Source of the DNA: JAFKFI01 sp963795435
GTDB taxonomy: Bacteria; Pseudomonadota; Alphaproteobacteria; Acetobacterales; Acetobacteraceae
DNA length: 64,000 bases
Direction: 5' to 3'
NCBI GenBank assembly: GCA_963795435.1
Contig: CAWCHV010000007.1
Span: 992,001-1,056,000 of the forward strand
Position 1 is the stretch's first letter, and each line of letters starts with the position of its first letter. The position numbers were made by a program, and so were the translations under genes. Shown here one piece after another: positions 10,113 to 20,350 of this stretch. Under the pieces are notes generated by a model that saw only the letters and a program-made list of their open reading frames with translations, was not told the DNA's origin and made no database searches.

Positions 10113-10898
10113 TCAGTTGCTGTTGCGATTGCCCAGGAGCTGCAGCAGCAGCATGAACAGGTTGATGAAGTTGAGATAGAGGCTCAGCGCGTCGTACACG
10201 CTGCGCTTGGCCGCGCCATCGGTTCCGGCGGCGTAGGCGTACTGCACGTAGTCCGCCTTGATGCGCTGGGTGTCGTAGGCGGTGAGGCCGGTGAACACCA
10301 GCACGCCGACGATGCTGACGAGGAACTGCAGTCCCGAGCTGCCGATGAACATGTTCACCAGGCTGGCGATGATGATGCCGATCAGGCCCATCATCAGGAA
10401 GCTGCCCATCCGGCTGAGGTCGGCGCGCGTCGTGTAGCCATAGGCGCTCACCGCCGCGAACGTGCCGGCCGTGATGAAGAACACCCGCGCGATCGAGCCG
10501 CCGGTGTAGATGAAGAAAATGTTCGCCAGGCTGGCGCCCATCGCGGCGCAGAACAGCCAGTACAGCAGTTGCGCCGTGCTGCGCGACAGCCGGTTCACCC
10601 CCAGGCTCAGAACCATCACGAAGGCAAGCGGCGCGAAGATCGAGACCATGCCAAGGCCGGTCGCGTGGAGGCCCATCCGCCCGGAGGCGTCCGGTCCCAC
10701 CGCGAAGAAGAGCTGGCTGAGTTCGGTATGCGCGATCGCGTAGGCGACGATGCCGGTGAGCAGGAGCCCCGACGTCATCCAATTGAAGACGCGGAGCATG
10801 TAGGCCCGCAACCCTGCGTCGATGACGGCAGCGGAAGCGGTTTGAACGCCAGGTCCCTGGGCGCCTGGATACGTCCTGTAGTCGGGACTGTAGGCCAT
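10113..10898 (-). CDS. Bax inhibitor-1/YccA family membrane protein
   Basis: 261 residues with about seven membrane segments after a polar N-terminus (MAYSPDYRTYPGAQG). The family core is visible: LRAYMLRVFNWMTSGLLLTG, an early FFAVGPDASGRM loop, FFIYTGGSIARVFFITAG, a DLSRMG loop, and the FTGLTAYDTQRIK signature followed by SVYDALSLYLNFINLFMLLL. Bacterial members are inner-membrane proteins linked to calcium leak or membrane-protease control; the precise role is not established. It is monocistronic, with a clear terminator. Confidence 0.93.
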   Translation of the reverse strand: MAYSPDYRTYPGAQGPGVQTASAAVIDAGLRAYMLRVFNWMTSGLLLTGIVAYAIAHTELSQLFFAVGPDASGRMGLHATGLGMVSIFAPLAFVMVLSLGVNRLSRSTAQLLYWLFCAAMGASLANIFFIYTGGSIARVFFITAGTFAAVSAYGYTTRADLSRMGSFLMMGLIGIIIASLVNMFIGSSGLQFLVSIVGVLVFTGLTAYDTQRIKADYVQYAYAAGTDGAAKRSVYDALSLYLNFINLFMLLLQLLGNRNSN

Positions 10899-10990
10899 GA
10901 TGTGCGTTTTCCCTCAGTGGGCGAGCTGCCCGAGCCTCATAGTTTGTGGATAAGCAGAGCAGGTTCAAGCAGAATCGGCAGGCGATACCG

Positions 10991-13485
10991 CTACTGGTTC
11001 CGCAGCAAGGGCGCCGCCTTCGCCCGCAAGGCGCTGGCCGTGCCGGCATAGCCAAACATCAGCATCAGGGCGACGCAGGCGCCGATGGTAGCAGCAAGCC
11101 GCCCCGGCAGGAAGGCCCACTCGCTGTCCATCAGGAAGCGCACCACGCCGTAGCTCGCGGCGGTGCCGATGAAGGCCGCGATGACGCCCGCCGCCAGCCC
11201 GAGCACGCCGAACTCGACCAGCCAGGCGGCGCGGATCTGCCGGCGCGTGGCGCCGAGGGTCTTGAGCACCACCGCCTCCTGCGTGCGCCGACGCTGGCCC
11301 GATGCAACCGCGCCGGCCAGCACCAGCGCGCCGGCCAGCAAGGTGATGGAGCCGGTCGCGGCGAGCGCCGTCGCGATCTTGTCGAGCAGGTCGGCGACGG
11401 CGTGCAGGATTTCCTCGACGCGAATGCCGGTGACGTTGGGCAGCGCGTCCGTCACCGCGCGGAGCAGCGCGCCCTCGTCCGGCTCGGCGACGCGGACGGT
11501 CGCGATGTGGGTGTGCGGCGCGTGCGCCAGCAGGCCGGGGCTCGCCACCATCGCAAAGTTCAGCCCGAGGCTGCGCCAGGCAATGTCACGCAGATTTGCG
11601 ATCTTGAGGTCGATGTCGCGGCCCAACACGTTGACCCGGATGGTGTCGCCGACCCCGATGCCCCAGCCTTTCGCGAGGTTGGCGTCGAAGGAGAGCAGCG
11701 GCGGCCCTTGGTAGTCGGCGGGCCACCAATGGCCGGCGACGATGCGGGTGTCCTCCGGCGGGGCGGCGGAGTAGGTCAGGCCGCGATCGCCGCGCAGCGC
11801 CCAGCGCGTGTCGGGGCTGGCTTTCACCTGGTCGGCCGGCACGCCGTCGACCGACACGATGCGGGCGCGCATACTCGGCATCTGGTGCGTCTCGCTCACA
11901 CCCTTCTGCGCCCCGACCAGCGCCTCGAAGCGGGGGAGCTGGTCGTTCTGGATGTCGACGAAGAAGAACGAGGGCGCGTTGGCCGGCACCTGGTCCAGCA
12001 CCTGCTGGCGCACGTTGCCCTGGATCAACGCGACGGCGGCCAGGGTGGACAGGCCGAGCCCCACCGAGACCAGCATCAGCGGCGTCGCCGAGCCGGGGCG
12101 ATAGAGGTTGGCGAGGCCGAGCCTCGCCCACGGCGCGCGCAGTCGGGGTGCCGCACGGGCGGCGCGCGTCACCGCCGCGCCGCCGAGGCGGAACAGCACG
12201 AGCGACCCCGCCGCCGCGCCGCAGAACCACAGCGCGAACCGGCGATCCTGCGCCGTCGCGATGGTCAGGCCGATAAGGGCCAAGGCGAGGGCGACATTGG
12301 CGGCGATGATCCAGCGCCCCGGTCGCGCGCGGGCGGGCAGCAGCGCGTCGCGGAACAGCGCGGCCCCCGAGATGTGCGGCGCGCGGCCGAGCGGCCAGAG
12401 GGAAAAACAGAGCGCGGTGAGCAGGCCGAACGCCGCCGCCTGGATCAGCGGCAACGGGAACAGCCCGAGCCGGGGCGGCACCGGCAGCGCTCCCGCGAAC
12501 ACCCAGGCGAGCACCGACGGCAGCGCCGCGCCGACCACAAGACCGGCGACGATGCCGAGCGCGGTCAGCGCCAGGATCTGCAGCAGGCACACCCAGAATA
12601 CCAGCGCGCCCGATGCGCCCAGGCAGCGCAGGGTGGCGATGCTGCGCCCTCTCGCCTCCAGCCAGGCGTGCACGCCGGTCGCGACGCCGATGCCGCCGAC
12701 CAGCAGCGAGGTCAGGCCGACCAGGCTGAGGAACAGCCCGGTCTGCTCGACGAACCGGCTGACCCCCGGTGCGGCGTGGCGCGCGTCGCGGATGCGCCAG
12801 CCCTGGTCGGGAAAGGCGGCGCGCAATTCCGCCATGACCGTCGCCGGGTTCGCCCCCGGCGGCAGGGCGACGCGCAGCGCGTAGCGCACCATCGAGCCCG
12901 GCGCGATCAGCCCGGTCTCGGGCAGCGTTCGCGCCAGGATGACGGCACGGGCGCCGAGCATGGACGGGCCGGCCACTCGATCGGGCTCTTCCGTGAGCGG
13001 CGCGCGCAGGGAAAACGTGGCGTTGCCGAGGCGAACGGGATCGCCCGGGTGGAGGCGCAGCCGGTCCAGCACCACCGGCTCGGCGGTGATCCCGTATTTT
13101 CCTCCCTGCTCGCCGAGCGACGCGGCGGGCGGATCGGCGGTGCCGACCAGCGGCCAGGCGTCGTCCACCGCCTTGAGCTCGACGAGCTGCCGCTCGCCCG
13201 AGGGGGCGACCAGCATCGAGCGCATCACCACCACGTCGGAGAGCCGGGCGCCACGCGCGCGCAGCCAGTCGCGCAGAGCGTTGGGCAACGCTTGGGCGCC
13301 GCCGTCCACCTCCAGGTCGCCGCCCAGGATGCGGCTGCCGTCGGCGTCGAGGCCGCGCTCGATCGCGACGCGCAGGCTGCCGACCCCGGCGATCACCGCG
13401 ACGCCGAGCGCGAGGCAGGCGAGCACGATCCGCAGCCCCCGTATGCCGCCGCGCAATTCCCTGAGCGCGAGCCGGAGCGCCAGCA

Positions 13486-13486
<1 letters not shown>
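10991..13486 (-). CDS. ybbP: FtsX-like ABC transporter permease (YbbP type)
   Basis: 831 residues with one N-terminal membrane segment, a large periplasmic domain, and two FtsX-type four-helix units (around residues 240-460 and 700-831), the arrangement of MacB/YbbP-class permeases. The N-terminus MLALRLALRELRGG matches that family. It forms a mechanotransmission or lipoprotein/lipid export complex with the adjacent ATPase, whose stop overlaps this ATG by one base. The neighbouring TesA-like esterase preserves the tesA-ybbAP grouping known from other proteobacteria. Substrate unknown. Confidence 0.9.
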
Positions 13487-14197
<711 letters not shown>

Positions 14198-14208
<11 letters not shown>

Positions 14209-14863
14209 CGCGGCGACATATGGCCTTGGCGTCGCGTTGCGAAAGGCCGTCGGGCTCGCCCTTCTTCTCCTGATGCTCGCCGTCCCGGCTGCGCGCGCCG
14301 CGTCGGTGCGGCTGCTGGTGCTGGGCGATTCGCTGGCCGCCGGCTACGGCCTGCCGCACGATCAGGGCTTCGAGGCGCAACTCCAGGCGGCGCTGGCGGC
14401 GCGCGGGCACGACGTGCGGATCATCGACGCCGCCGTGTCGGGCGACACCACCGCCGGGGGCCGCGCCCGGCTCGACTGGGCGCTGGCCGACGGCGCCGAC
14501 GCCGCGATCGTCGAGCTCGGCGCCAATGACGGGCTGCGCGGCGTCGATCCCAAGTCGATGGAGGCCAACCTCGCCGCCATCCTCGACACGCTTGCGGCGC
14601 GGCACATTCCCGTGCTGCTTGCCGGGATGTATGCGCCCCCCAATCTCGGCCCCGATTACGGCCGCGCCTTCCGCGCCGTGTTCGACAAGCTGGGCCACCG
14701 GCCCGGCATCCTCTACGACCCGTTCTTCCTCCAGGGCATCGCGGCCGACCGCTCGCTCAACCAGCCGGACGGGATGCATCCCAGCGCCGAGGGAGTGAAG
14801 CGCAACGTCGCCCGCCTGACGCCATTGGTCGAGAAACTGCTGGCGGAGGCCAAGCCGGAATGA
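14198..14863 (+). CDS. tesA: TesA-like arylesterase/lysophospholipase (GDSL family)
   Basis: 221 residues: an N-terminal signal peptide (basic ALRKAVG, a Leu-rich core, then AARAAS), then the SGNH hydrolase blocks: LGDSLAAGYG with nucleophile Ser45, a Gly block GDTTAGG, GANDGLRG, and the catalytic DGMHPS near the end. This is a periplasmic esterase/thioesterase. The ATG at 14198 is needed for the signal peptide and lies inside the divergent ybbA gene. Its stop overlaps the next start (ATGA). Confidence 0.9.
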
Positions 14864-15393
14864 GGCTGTTCGTCGCCATCGACCTGCCCTGGGAGCTGCG
14901 CGAGCGGCTGGCGATGCTGGCGGGCGGCGTCCCCGGCGCCCGCTGGGTGCCGTCGGAGAACCATCATCTCACCCTGCGCTTCATCGGCGAGATGCCGAAG
15001 CACCGTGCCGAGGAGATCGACGAGGCGCTGGCGGCCCTGCGGGCGCCCGGCTTCCCGCTCACGCTGGCCGGCATCGGCACTTTCGGCAAGGGCAGCAAGC
15101 CCGTCTCGCTGTGGGCCGGGGTGGAGCGCAATCCGGCTCTCGACCATCTGCAGAGCAAGATCGAGACCGCCCTGCAGCGCGCCGGGCTGGAACCCGAGCG
15201 CCGCCGCTTCGCCCCGCACGTCACCCTGGCGAGGCTCGACAACGTGCCGGAGACGAAGCTCGCCGCCTATGTGCAGGCGCACAACCTGTTCCGCGCGCAG
15301 CCGGTGCGGGTCGAGCATTTCACGCTGTTCAGCTCGCGGCTCGGCAAGGAGCAGCCAGTCTACACGCCCGAGGTGGAATACGAGCTGACGTAG
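14860..15393 (+). CDS. thpR: RNA 2',3'-cyclic phosphodiesterase
   Basis: 177 residues of the 2H phosphoesterase family (old name LigT). The two catalytic His-x-Thr-Leu motifs are HLTLRFIG near residue 32 and HVTLARLD near residue 116. It begins MRLFVAIDLPWELRERL and ends with HFTLFSSRLGKEQPVYTPEVEY, both typical. It opens 2',3'-cyclic phosphates at RNA ends. The ATGA overlap with the esterase suggests coupled translation without implying a shared pathway. Confidence 0.93.
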   Translation: MRLFVAIDLPWELRERLAMLAGGVPGARWVPSENHHLTLRFIGEMPKHRAEEIDEALAALRAPGFPLTLAGIGTFGKGSKPVSLWAGVERNPALDHLQSKIETALQRAGLEPERRRFAPHVTLARLDNVPETKLAAYVQAHNLFRAQPVRVEHFTLFSSRLGKEQPVYTPEVEYELT

Positions 15394-15408
15394 GGAGAGC
15401 GAACGAGA

Positions 15409-16356
15409 ATGCCGGTCGATCCGCAGATCCAGGAAATCCTCGACCTCATGGCCGGCCTGCCGTCGGCGCACACGCTGAGCGTCGCGGAGGCGCGGGCGCG
15501 CATGGAGCAGCGCCCGCGCGAGGGCCTGCGCGTCCCGCCGGTCGCGCGTGTCGAGGGCCGCACGATCCCCGGCCCCGGCGGCGACCTGGCGCTGCGCATC
15601 TACACGCCGCACGGCGTCATCACCGAGCACGGCGTCGGCCCGTTCCCGCTGCTGGCGTTCTTCCACGGCAGCGGCTTCGTGGTGTGCAGCCTCGACACCC
15701 ACGACGTCATGTGCCGCAACCTCTGCGCCGGCGCGGGCTGCGTCGTCGTCTCGGTGGATTACCGGCTGGCGCCCGAGCACAAATTCCCTGCCGGCGCGGA
15801 CGACTGCCTGCACGCGACGCGCTGGGCCGCAGCGAGCGCCCATGAGCTGAACGTCGACCCGCGCCGGGTCGCGGTGGGCGGCGACAGCGCCGGAGGGAAC
15901 ATGGCCGCCGTCACCGCCCTCAGGGCGCGCGAGGGCGGTCCGCATCTCTGCGCGCAGCTCCTGATCTACCCCGTCACCGACTACCACGAGCCCGGCACGC
16001 CCTCCTACGCGGAGAACGCCGAGGGCTACGGCCTGACCCGGTTGCAGATGCAATGGTTCTGGGACCACTACCTCGCGGATCCGGCGCAAGCCGCTCATCC
16101 GCACGCTTCGCCGCTGCGCGCGGAGAGCCTGCGCGACCTGGCGCCAGCGCTGGTCTATTCCGCGCAATACGACGTGTTGCGCGACGAGGCCGAACGCTAC
16201 GCCGAGCGCCTGCGCGAAGCCGGCGTGCCGACCACGCTCAAGCGGTGGGACGGCATGAACCACGGCTTCTTCGGCTGGACCGGCCGCGTGGACAAGGCCA
16301 CCCAGGCGATGGACGAGGCCTGCGCCTGGCTGCGAGAGGCGTTTGCCAAAGCCTGA
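15409..16356 (+). CDS. Alpha/beta hydrolase, hormone-sensitive-lipase type
   Basis: 315 residues. The oxyanion loop is HGSGF (usually HGGGF) near residue 84, the nucleophile motif is GDSAGGN near residue 160, and the acid and histidine lie in YDVLRDEAERYAE and MNHGFFGW near the C-terminus. This is the HSL/esterase family that hydrolyses short- to medium-chain esters. It starts 15 bases after thpR, and its TGA overlaps the next ATG by one base (TGATG), so it belongs to the same transcription unit. Confidence 0.9.
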   Translation: MPVDPQIQEILDLMAGLPSAHTLSVAEARARMEQRPREGLRVPPVARVEGRTIPGPGGDLALRIYTPHGVITEHGVGPFPLLAFFHGSGFVVCSLDTHDVMCRNLCAGAGCVVVSVDYRLAPEHKFPAGADDCLHATRWAAASAHELNVDPRRVAVGGDSAGGNMAAVTALRAREGGPHLCAQLLIYPVTDYHEPGTPSYAENAEGYGLTRLQMQWFWDHYLADPAQAAHPHASPLRAESLRDLAPALVYSAQYDVLRDEAERYAERLREAGVPTTLKRWDGMNHGFFGWTGRVDKATQAMDEACAWLREAFAKA

Positions 16357-16943
16357 TGCTGACGCTCGAACAGGTCGCCGCCGAGGCGCGGCGCTGCACC
16401 GTCTGCGCGGCGCATCTGCCGCTCGGGCCGCGGCCGGTGCTGCACGTCTCCGCCACCGCGCGGCTGCTCATCGTCAGCCAGGCGCCGGGCACCAAGGTCC
16501 ACGAGACCGGCCAGTCGTTCAACGACGCCTCGGGCGACCGGCTGCGCGACTGGCTCGGCGTGACGCGCGAGCAGTTCTACGACGTCTCGCGCATCGCCAT
16601 CCTGCCGATGGGCATGTGCTATCCAGGCCGGTTGCCGAACGGCGGCGACGCGCCGCCGCGCCCGGAATGCGCGAAACTCTGGCATCCGCGCCTGCTGCCG
16701 CTGATGCCGCGCATCGAACTCACCCTCCTGGTCGGAGGCCACGCGCAAGCCGCCGTGCTCGGCCCCGGCGCGATGGCCGAGCGGGTGCGCGATTTTTCCG
16801 AATACCTGCCGCGTTTCTTCCCCCTGCCCCATCCGTCCTGGCGCACCGTCGGATGGCAGCGGCGAAATCCGTGGTTCGGCGAGCGCGTGCTCCCCGAACT
16901 GCGCCGTCAGCTGACGAAACTCGTCGGTTCGACGGCGGGCTGA
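16356..16943 (+). CDS. Uracil-DNA glycosylase family protein
   Basis: 195 residues. It starts MLTLEQVAAEARRCTVCAAHLPLG, then has SQAPGTKVHETGQSFND (the water-activating loop region), SGDRLRDWLG, ILPMGMCYPG, PRPECAKLWHPRLL, and LPHPSWR near residue 157 (the DNA-binding loop). This pattern is a distinct UDG-superfamily branch often labelled uracil-DNA glycosylase; four Cys (two in CTVC) could hold an iron-sulfur cluster. Activity on uracil is inferred from the fold. It is the last gene of the tesA-thpR-hydrolase run. Confidence 0.85.
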   Translation: MLTLEQVAAEARRCTVCAAHLPLGPRPVLHVSATARLLIVSQAPGTKVHETGQSFNDASGDRLRDWLGVTREQFYDVSRIAILPMGMCYPGRLPNGGDAPPRPECAKLWHPRLLPLMPRIELTLLVGGHAQAAVLGPGAMAERVRDFSEYLPRFFPLPHPSWRTVGWQRRNPWFGERVLPELRRQLTKLVGSTAG

Positions 16944-16956
16944 AGTCCGAAGACAC

Positions 16957-16985
16957 TTGACAGATAGTCTAACAAACACTATACG
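16957..16985 (+). promoter_or_regulatory. Candidate sigma-70 promoter
   Basis: TTGACA (16957-16962) and TATACG (16980-16985) are separated by exactly 17 bases. The expected start of transcription is about 16992, which would leave no leader for the ATG at 16991 and so favours the downstream ATG at 17054 for the next gene. Prediction by consensus only. Confidence 0.55.
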
Positions 16986-16990
16986 AGGGC

Positions 16991-17707
16991 ATGGCTATTG
17001 CCTCCCTGGCCCCGTCCGGCCTCGTCCCCCGTTTCGCCCTGTTCATCGGGGTGATGAAGCGGTGCATGGCGGACGGCATCGACTGGCGCCGGCGGCAGGG
17101 CACGCTGGGCTCGCTCGGGCTGGTCGCGGGGCCGCTGTGGAACTATCTCTCCCACACCCTGCGGCGCTTCGCCGCGCTGCACGCGCGCTTCGCCGCCGGC
17201 AGGCTCCCCCCGGCCGGGGCGCGGCGCGCGCCGCGCCCGGCCCCGCGTGCGGTCGCCGATCGCGCCCCGCCGGACCACCCCGCGCCCGATACCAACAACC
17301 CCGCGCCCGAGACCGCCGCGCCGGCGCCCGCGCCGGCCATTCCGCGCGGGCCGGTGTTCCTCGAGTATGGCATGGGAGGTTCCGCCTCCCACCTGCGGGA
17401 AATGCTCGACGAGCCCGAGATGCGGGCGTTCCTCGCGGCCTCGCCGCAGGCGCGGCGGATCCTGCGGCCGCTGTGGCGCAGGCTCTCCGCCGATCCGCTG
17501 CCTGAGGCGCTGCGCCCGCCGAGGCCGCGCCGGGCGAAGCCATCCCCGGCCGAGCGGCCCCGCCGGGCACCGCCCGAGGCGGCGCGGACCGCCCCGGCCA
17601 AGCGCGCCGCATGGCGGCATCCCGGGTCGCCGTGGTCCGATCCCGCGCCGGGGGCCGCGCCGGAGCCGCCGCTGCCCGCCCGGCGAAAGCCGCCCTGGCC
17701 GGACTGA
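16991..17707 (+). CDS. Hypothetical Pro/Arg/Ala-rich protein
   Basis: 238 residues from the ATG at 16991, or 217 from the ATG at 17054 (MKRCMADGIDW), which fits the promoter just upstream better. The N-terminal part (GSLGLVAGPLWNYLSHTLRRF) looks like an amphipathic or membrane-associated helix. A Pro/Ala-rich linker follows, then a compact middle block (residues about 117-170, GPVFLEYGMGG to LRPLWRRLSADPL) and a long basic, Pro-rich tail. I recognise no family. Several antisense frames are open because of the GC content, but this frame has the promoter and sensible codon positions. Confidence 0.55.
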   Translation: MAIASLAPSGLVPRFALFIGVMKRCMADGIDWRRRQGTLGSLGLVAGPLWNYLSHTLRRFAALHARFAAGRLPPAGARRAPRPAPRAVADRAPPDHPAPDTNNPAPETAAPAPAPAIPRGPVFLEYGMGGSASHLREMLDEPEMRAFLAASPQARRILRPLWRRLSADPLPEALRPPRPRRAKPSPAERPRRAPPEAARTAPAKRAAWRHPGSPWSDPAPGAAPEPPLPARRKPPWPD

Positions 17708-17811
17708 CGGCGGAATGAATTCCGCCCTGCGGGACCGACGGCGCGTCGCTCTCGCAGCCCTGAATGGGCGGAGTTCCGGAATCGCTTGACTTCCGTTTCG
17801 CAGCCGCGCAC

Positions 17812-17831
17812 TGTATGAGTGTTCGCATACA
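17812..17831 (+). promoter_or_regulatory. Inverted repeat, probable operator of the GntR regulator
   Basis: TGTATG (17812-17817) and CATACA (17826-17831) form a perfect 6-base inverted repeat with an 8-base centre, 13 bases before the regulator's GTG start. A TTGACT lies upstream at 17786-17791. Position and symmetry suit autoregulation by the YtrA-type protein encoded next. Confidence 0.55.
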
Positions 17832-17843
17832 GGCCGACTAGCC

Positions 17844-18236
17844 GTGTTGGACAGTCTTCACATCGAGCAATCCGGCGTGCCGATCTACGTGCAGATCCGC
17901 GATCAGGTGCTGCGGGCGATCGGCGCCGGTGTCGCGCGTCCGGGCGAGCGGATGCCCACCATGCGGCAGGTCGCGGTGGCGCTGCGGGTCGATCTCAACA
18001 CGGTGCGCCACGCCTACGACGCCCTGGCGCGCGCCGGGGCGATCACCGTGCTGCCGGCACGGGGAACCTTCGTCGCCGAGCGTCCGCCGACGCTCGACCG
18101 CGAGGCCGAAGCGGCCCGGCTCGACGATTTCGTGCATCAAACGATCGCCCGCGCCGCCGCGAACGGGCTCGATCCGGCCGAGGTGGCGCGGCGCATCCTG
18201 AAGAAAGCCGCGCGAAGGAGAACCACAGATGGTTGA
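17844..18236 (+). CDS. GntR family transcriptional regulator (YtrA subfamily)
   Basis: 130 residues from a GTG start. The winged helix-turn-helix occupies residues about 11-78: GVPIYVQIRDQVLRAI, RMPTMRQVAVALRVDLNTVRHAYDALARAG, and the wing ITVLPARGTFVAE. The C-terminal effector region is only about 50 residues, typical of the YtrA group, which usually controls adjacent membrane or transport genes. It overlaps the SPFH gene by 8 bases, so they form an operon, and it probably binds the inverted repeat at 17812-17831. Confidence 0.9.
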   Translation: MLDSLHIEQSGVPIYVQIRDQVLRAIGAGVARPGERMPTMRQVAVALRVDLNTVRHAYDALARAGAITVLPARGTFVAERPPTLDREAEAARLDDFVHQTIARAAANGLDPAEVARRILKKAARRRTTDG

Positions 18237-19419
18237 GTTCCTGATGGGCCGTGGCGCCAACGCGCTCGCGGTGCTGCTCTCGTGTATCGCCCTCCTGGTG
18301 GCCGCCTTCCTCGGCTGGATCGGATACCGGGACGCGGCAACCGGAGCCTATGTCGGCGCCGGCATCCTCGTCGTCATCGCCCTGCTGATCCCGCGCTCGC
18401 TGCGAGTGGCGAACCAGTGGGAGCGCGCCATCGTGCTGCGCCTCGGCAAGCTGCAGGCGATCCGCGGGCCGGGACTGTTCTTCATCGTCCCCTTCATCGA
18501 CACCATCGCCGTGTTCATCGACCAGCGCATCCAGACTACGCAGTTCAACGCCGAGCGGACCCTGACGCGCGACACCGTGCCGGTGAATGTCGATGCGATC
18601 ATCTTCTGGCAGGTCCACGACACGGAGCGCGCCGCGCTGGAGATCGCCGACTATCGCCAGGCGATCGGCCAGGTCGCGCAAACATCGCTGCGCGAGATGA
18701 TCGGCGCCACGGAACTCTCAGGACTGCTTTCGGAGCGCAAGAAAGCCGATAAGCTGCTGAGCGAGGTGATCGGCGGCAAAACGGCGGAATGGGGGGTGGC
18801 CGTCATCTCCGTGGAAATCCGCGACGTGGCGATCCCGCCTGGTTTGCAGGACGCGATGAGCCGCAAGGCACAGGCCGAGCGCGAGCGCGAGGCGCGCATC
18901 ATTCTCGGCTCCTCCGAGCAGCAGGTCGCGCAAACGTTTGTCGATGCGGCGAGGATCTACGCGAGCGTGCCGGGTGCGATGCAGTTGCGCGCGATGAATC
19001 TCGTCTACGAGGCGACCAAGGAGCGCGGCATGACCATCGTGGTGCCCTCGGCGATGGCCGACAGCATGAACGCAGGCGGGCTCGCCGGCTTGCTGAGTGC
19101 CGCCGGAAAGGCCGCGGCGATCCTGCTGCTCCTCAGCGGCTTCGCCCTCGCGCCGCTCACGGCGTGGGCGGAAGCGGCGCCGGTATTTTCCGATACCGGG
19201 CCGGATGCGGCAACGTACGGCGCCGCCGAGGGTTATCCGATCCCGCCGCAAGGGACATCCCGCGACGCCGGAAACCAAGATCGGCTGGAACAGCCACTAC
19301 GATCAGCTGACGCCGGTGCGAACGGTCGCGAAATCCGGCAGCCCTTCCCCGCTGCAGCGCGCGGCCGAGGAAATCCAGCCGACCTATCCTTACGACGGGC
19401 ATGTGAACACGGTCGCTGA
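18229..19419 (+). CDS. SPFH/Band 7 (slipin-type) membrane protein, running into the next gene
   Basis: Residues 1-285 are a slipin/stomatin-like protein: two membrane segments (about 12-30 and 40-55), WERAIVLRLGKLQAIRGPGLFFIVPFID, a Band 7 domain with VNVDAIIFWQVHD, a SRKAQAEREREARI coiled region, and the closing MTIVVPSAMADSM. No stop codon follows. The frame passes directly into AGKAAAILLLLSGFALAPLTAWA, which looks like the signal peptide of the downstream hydrolase. The frame as written breaks at the GGG run 19252-19254 and ends in nonsense at 19419. Removing one G would create a 704-residue SPFH-hydrolase fusion ending at 20344. Confidence 0.85.
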   Translation: MVEFLMGRGANALAVLLSCIALLVAAFLGWIGYRDAATGAYVGAGILVVIALLIPRSLRVANQWERAIVLRLGKLQAIRGPGLFFIVPFIDTIAVFIDQRIQTTQFNAERTLTRDTVPVNVDAIIFWQVHDTERAALEIADYRQAIGQVAQTSLREMIGATELSGLLSERKKADKLLSEVIGGKTAEWGVAVISVEIRDVAIPPGLQDAMSRKAQAEREREARIILGSSEQQVAQTFVDAARIYASVPGAMQLRAMNLVYEATKERGMTIVVPSAMADSMNAGGLAGLLSAAGKAAAILLLLSGFALAPLTAWAEAAPVFSDTGPDAATYGAAEGYPIPPQGTSRDAGNQDRLEQPLRSADAGANGREIRQPFPAAARGRGNPADLSLRRACEHGR

Positions 19420-20344
19420 CTACCTCGACCACAACCCCGTCATGGGCCTGCTGATCGCGCGCGACGACACCATCCTGTTCGAGCACTACCAGTACGCACG
19501 CACGGACAAGGACCGCTTCCTGTCGTATTCGATGGTCAAGACGATCACCGGATTGCTGGTCGGCATCGCGGTCTCGGAAGGTGCCATCCGCTCGATCGAC
19601 GACACCGCCGCGACCTACGTGCCGGAACTCGCCGGCACCGAGTACGGCGCGACGCCGATCCGCGCGCTGCTGCACATGGCGTCGGGCGTCCGGTTTCGCG
19701 AGACCTACGAGCCGGGCGACGACATCTTCAAGCTGCAGGGCGCGCTGCTCTGGCCCGGCGCGGTCGGCGCGGTCGCCGCGCTCAAGCAGTTCAACACGCG
19801 CGACGGGGCGCCCGGCACGCGGTTCTCCTACGCCAGCGCGGAGACCGAGGTGCTCGGCCTCGTCGTGAGCCGCGCAACTCACACAACGCTCGCGGATTAC
19901 CTGCGCACGCGCATCTGGCAGAAGCTCGGCGCCGAGTCCGACGCGGCGTGGGCGTTCGATCCGACCGGGCAGGAGGTGGCCTATTGCTGCTTCGTCGCGG
20001 TGTTGCGCGACTGGGCGCGGCTTGGGCTGATGCTGGCGCATGACGGCGCCTGGAACGGCCGGCAGATCGTCCCCCGCCAATGGCTGCTCGACGCGACGAC
20101 GATCGCTCCCGGTGACGGATACTTACGGCTGAAAGCGTCGGGATACGGCTACCAGGTCTGGCTCATGCCGGGACAGCGCCGCATGTTCGCCCTCGCAGGC
20201 GCCTACGGACAGGCCGTTCTCGTCGATCCCGACTCAAAGCTGGTCATGGTGCAGACGGCGGTGCGGCCGAGAGTGATCGACCCGAAATCCAATGAGGGTC
20301 TGGCGCTGTGGTACGCGCTGGTGGCGCAGTACGGCGGTTCGTAG
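19090..20344 (+). pseudogene. Serine hydrolase (class C beta-lactamase fold), frameshifted N-terminus
   Basis: The catalytic part is intact from 19255 on: Ser-x-x-Lys motif SMVK at 19529-19540, a YAS motif in RFSYASAETE, LRDWARLGLMLAHDG, and a GYGYQVW...GAYGQ region in place of the usual KTG/HTG. Its N-terminus lies in the SPFH frame: a possible TTG start at 19090 would give a signal peptide ending AWA, then EGYPIPPQ, after which one extra G (19252-19254) must be skipped to reach GHPATPETKIGW. The corrected product is about 417 residues, probably periplasmic. It may instead be fused to the SPFH protein. Confidence 0.75.
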
Positions 20345-20350
20345 CGCCGC

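Noticed and set aside
18229..20344. The SPFH/hydrolase locus as a known anti-phage defence island
   Set aside because: No nuclease, sensor kinase, retron, TIR or other defence domain is present; SPFH and class C hydrolase genes are common housekeeping or envelope genes.
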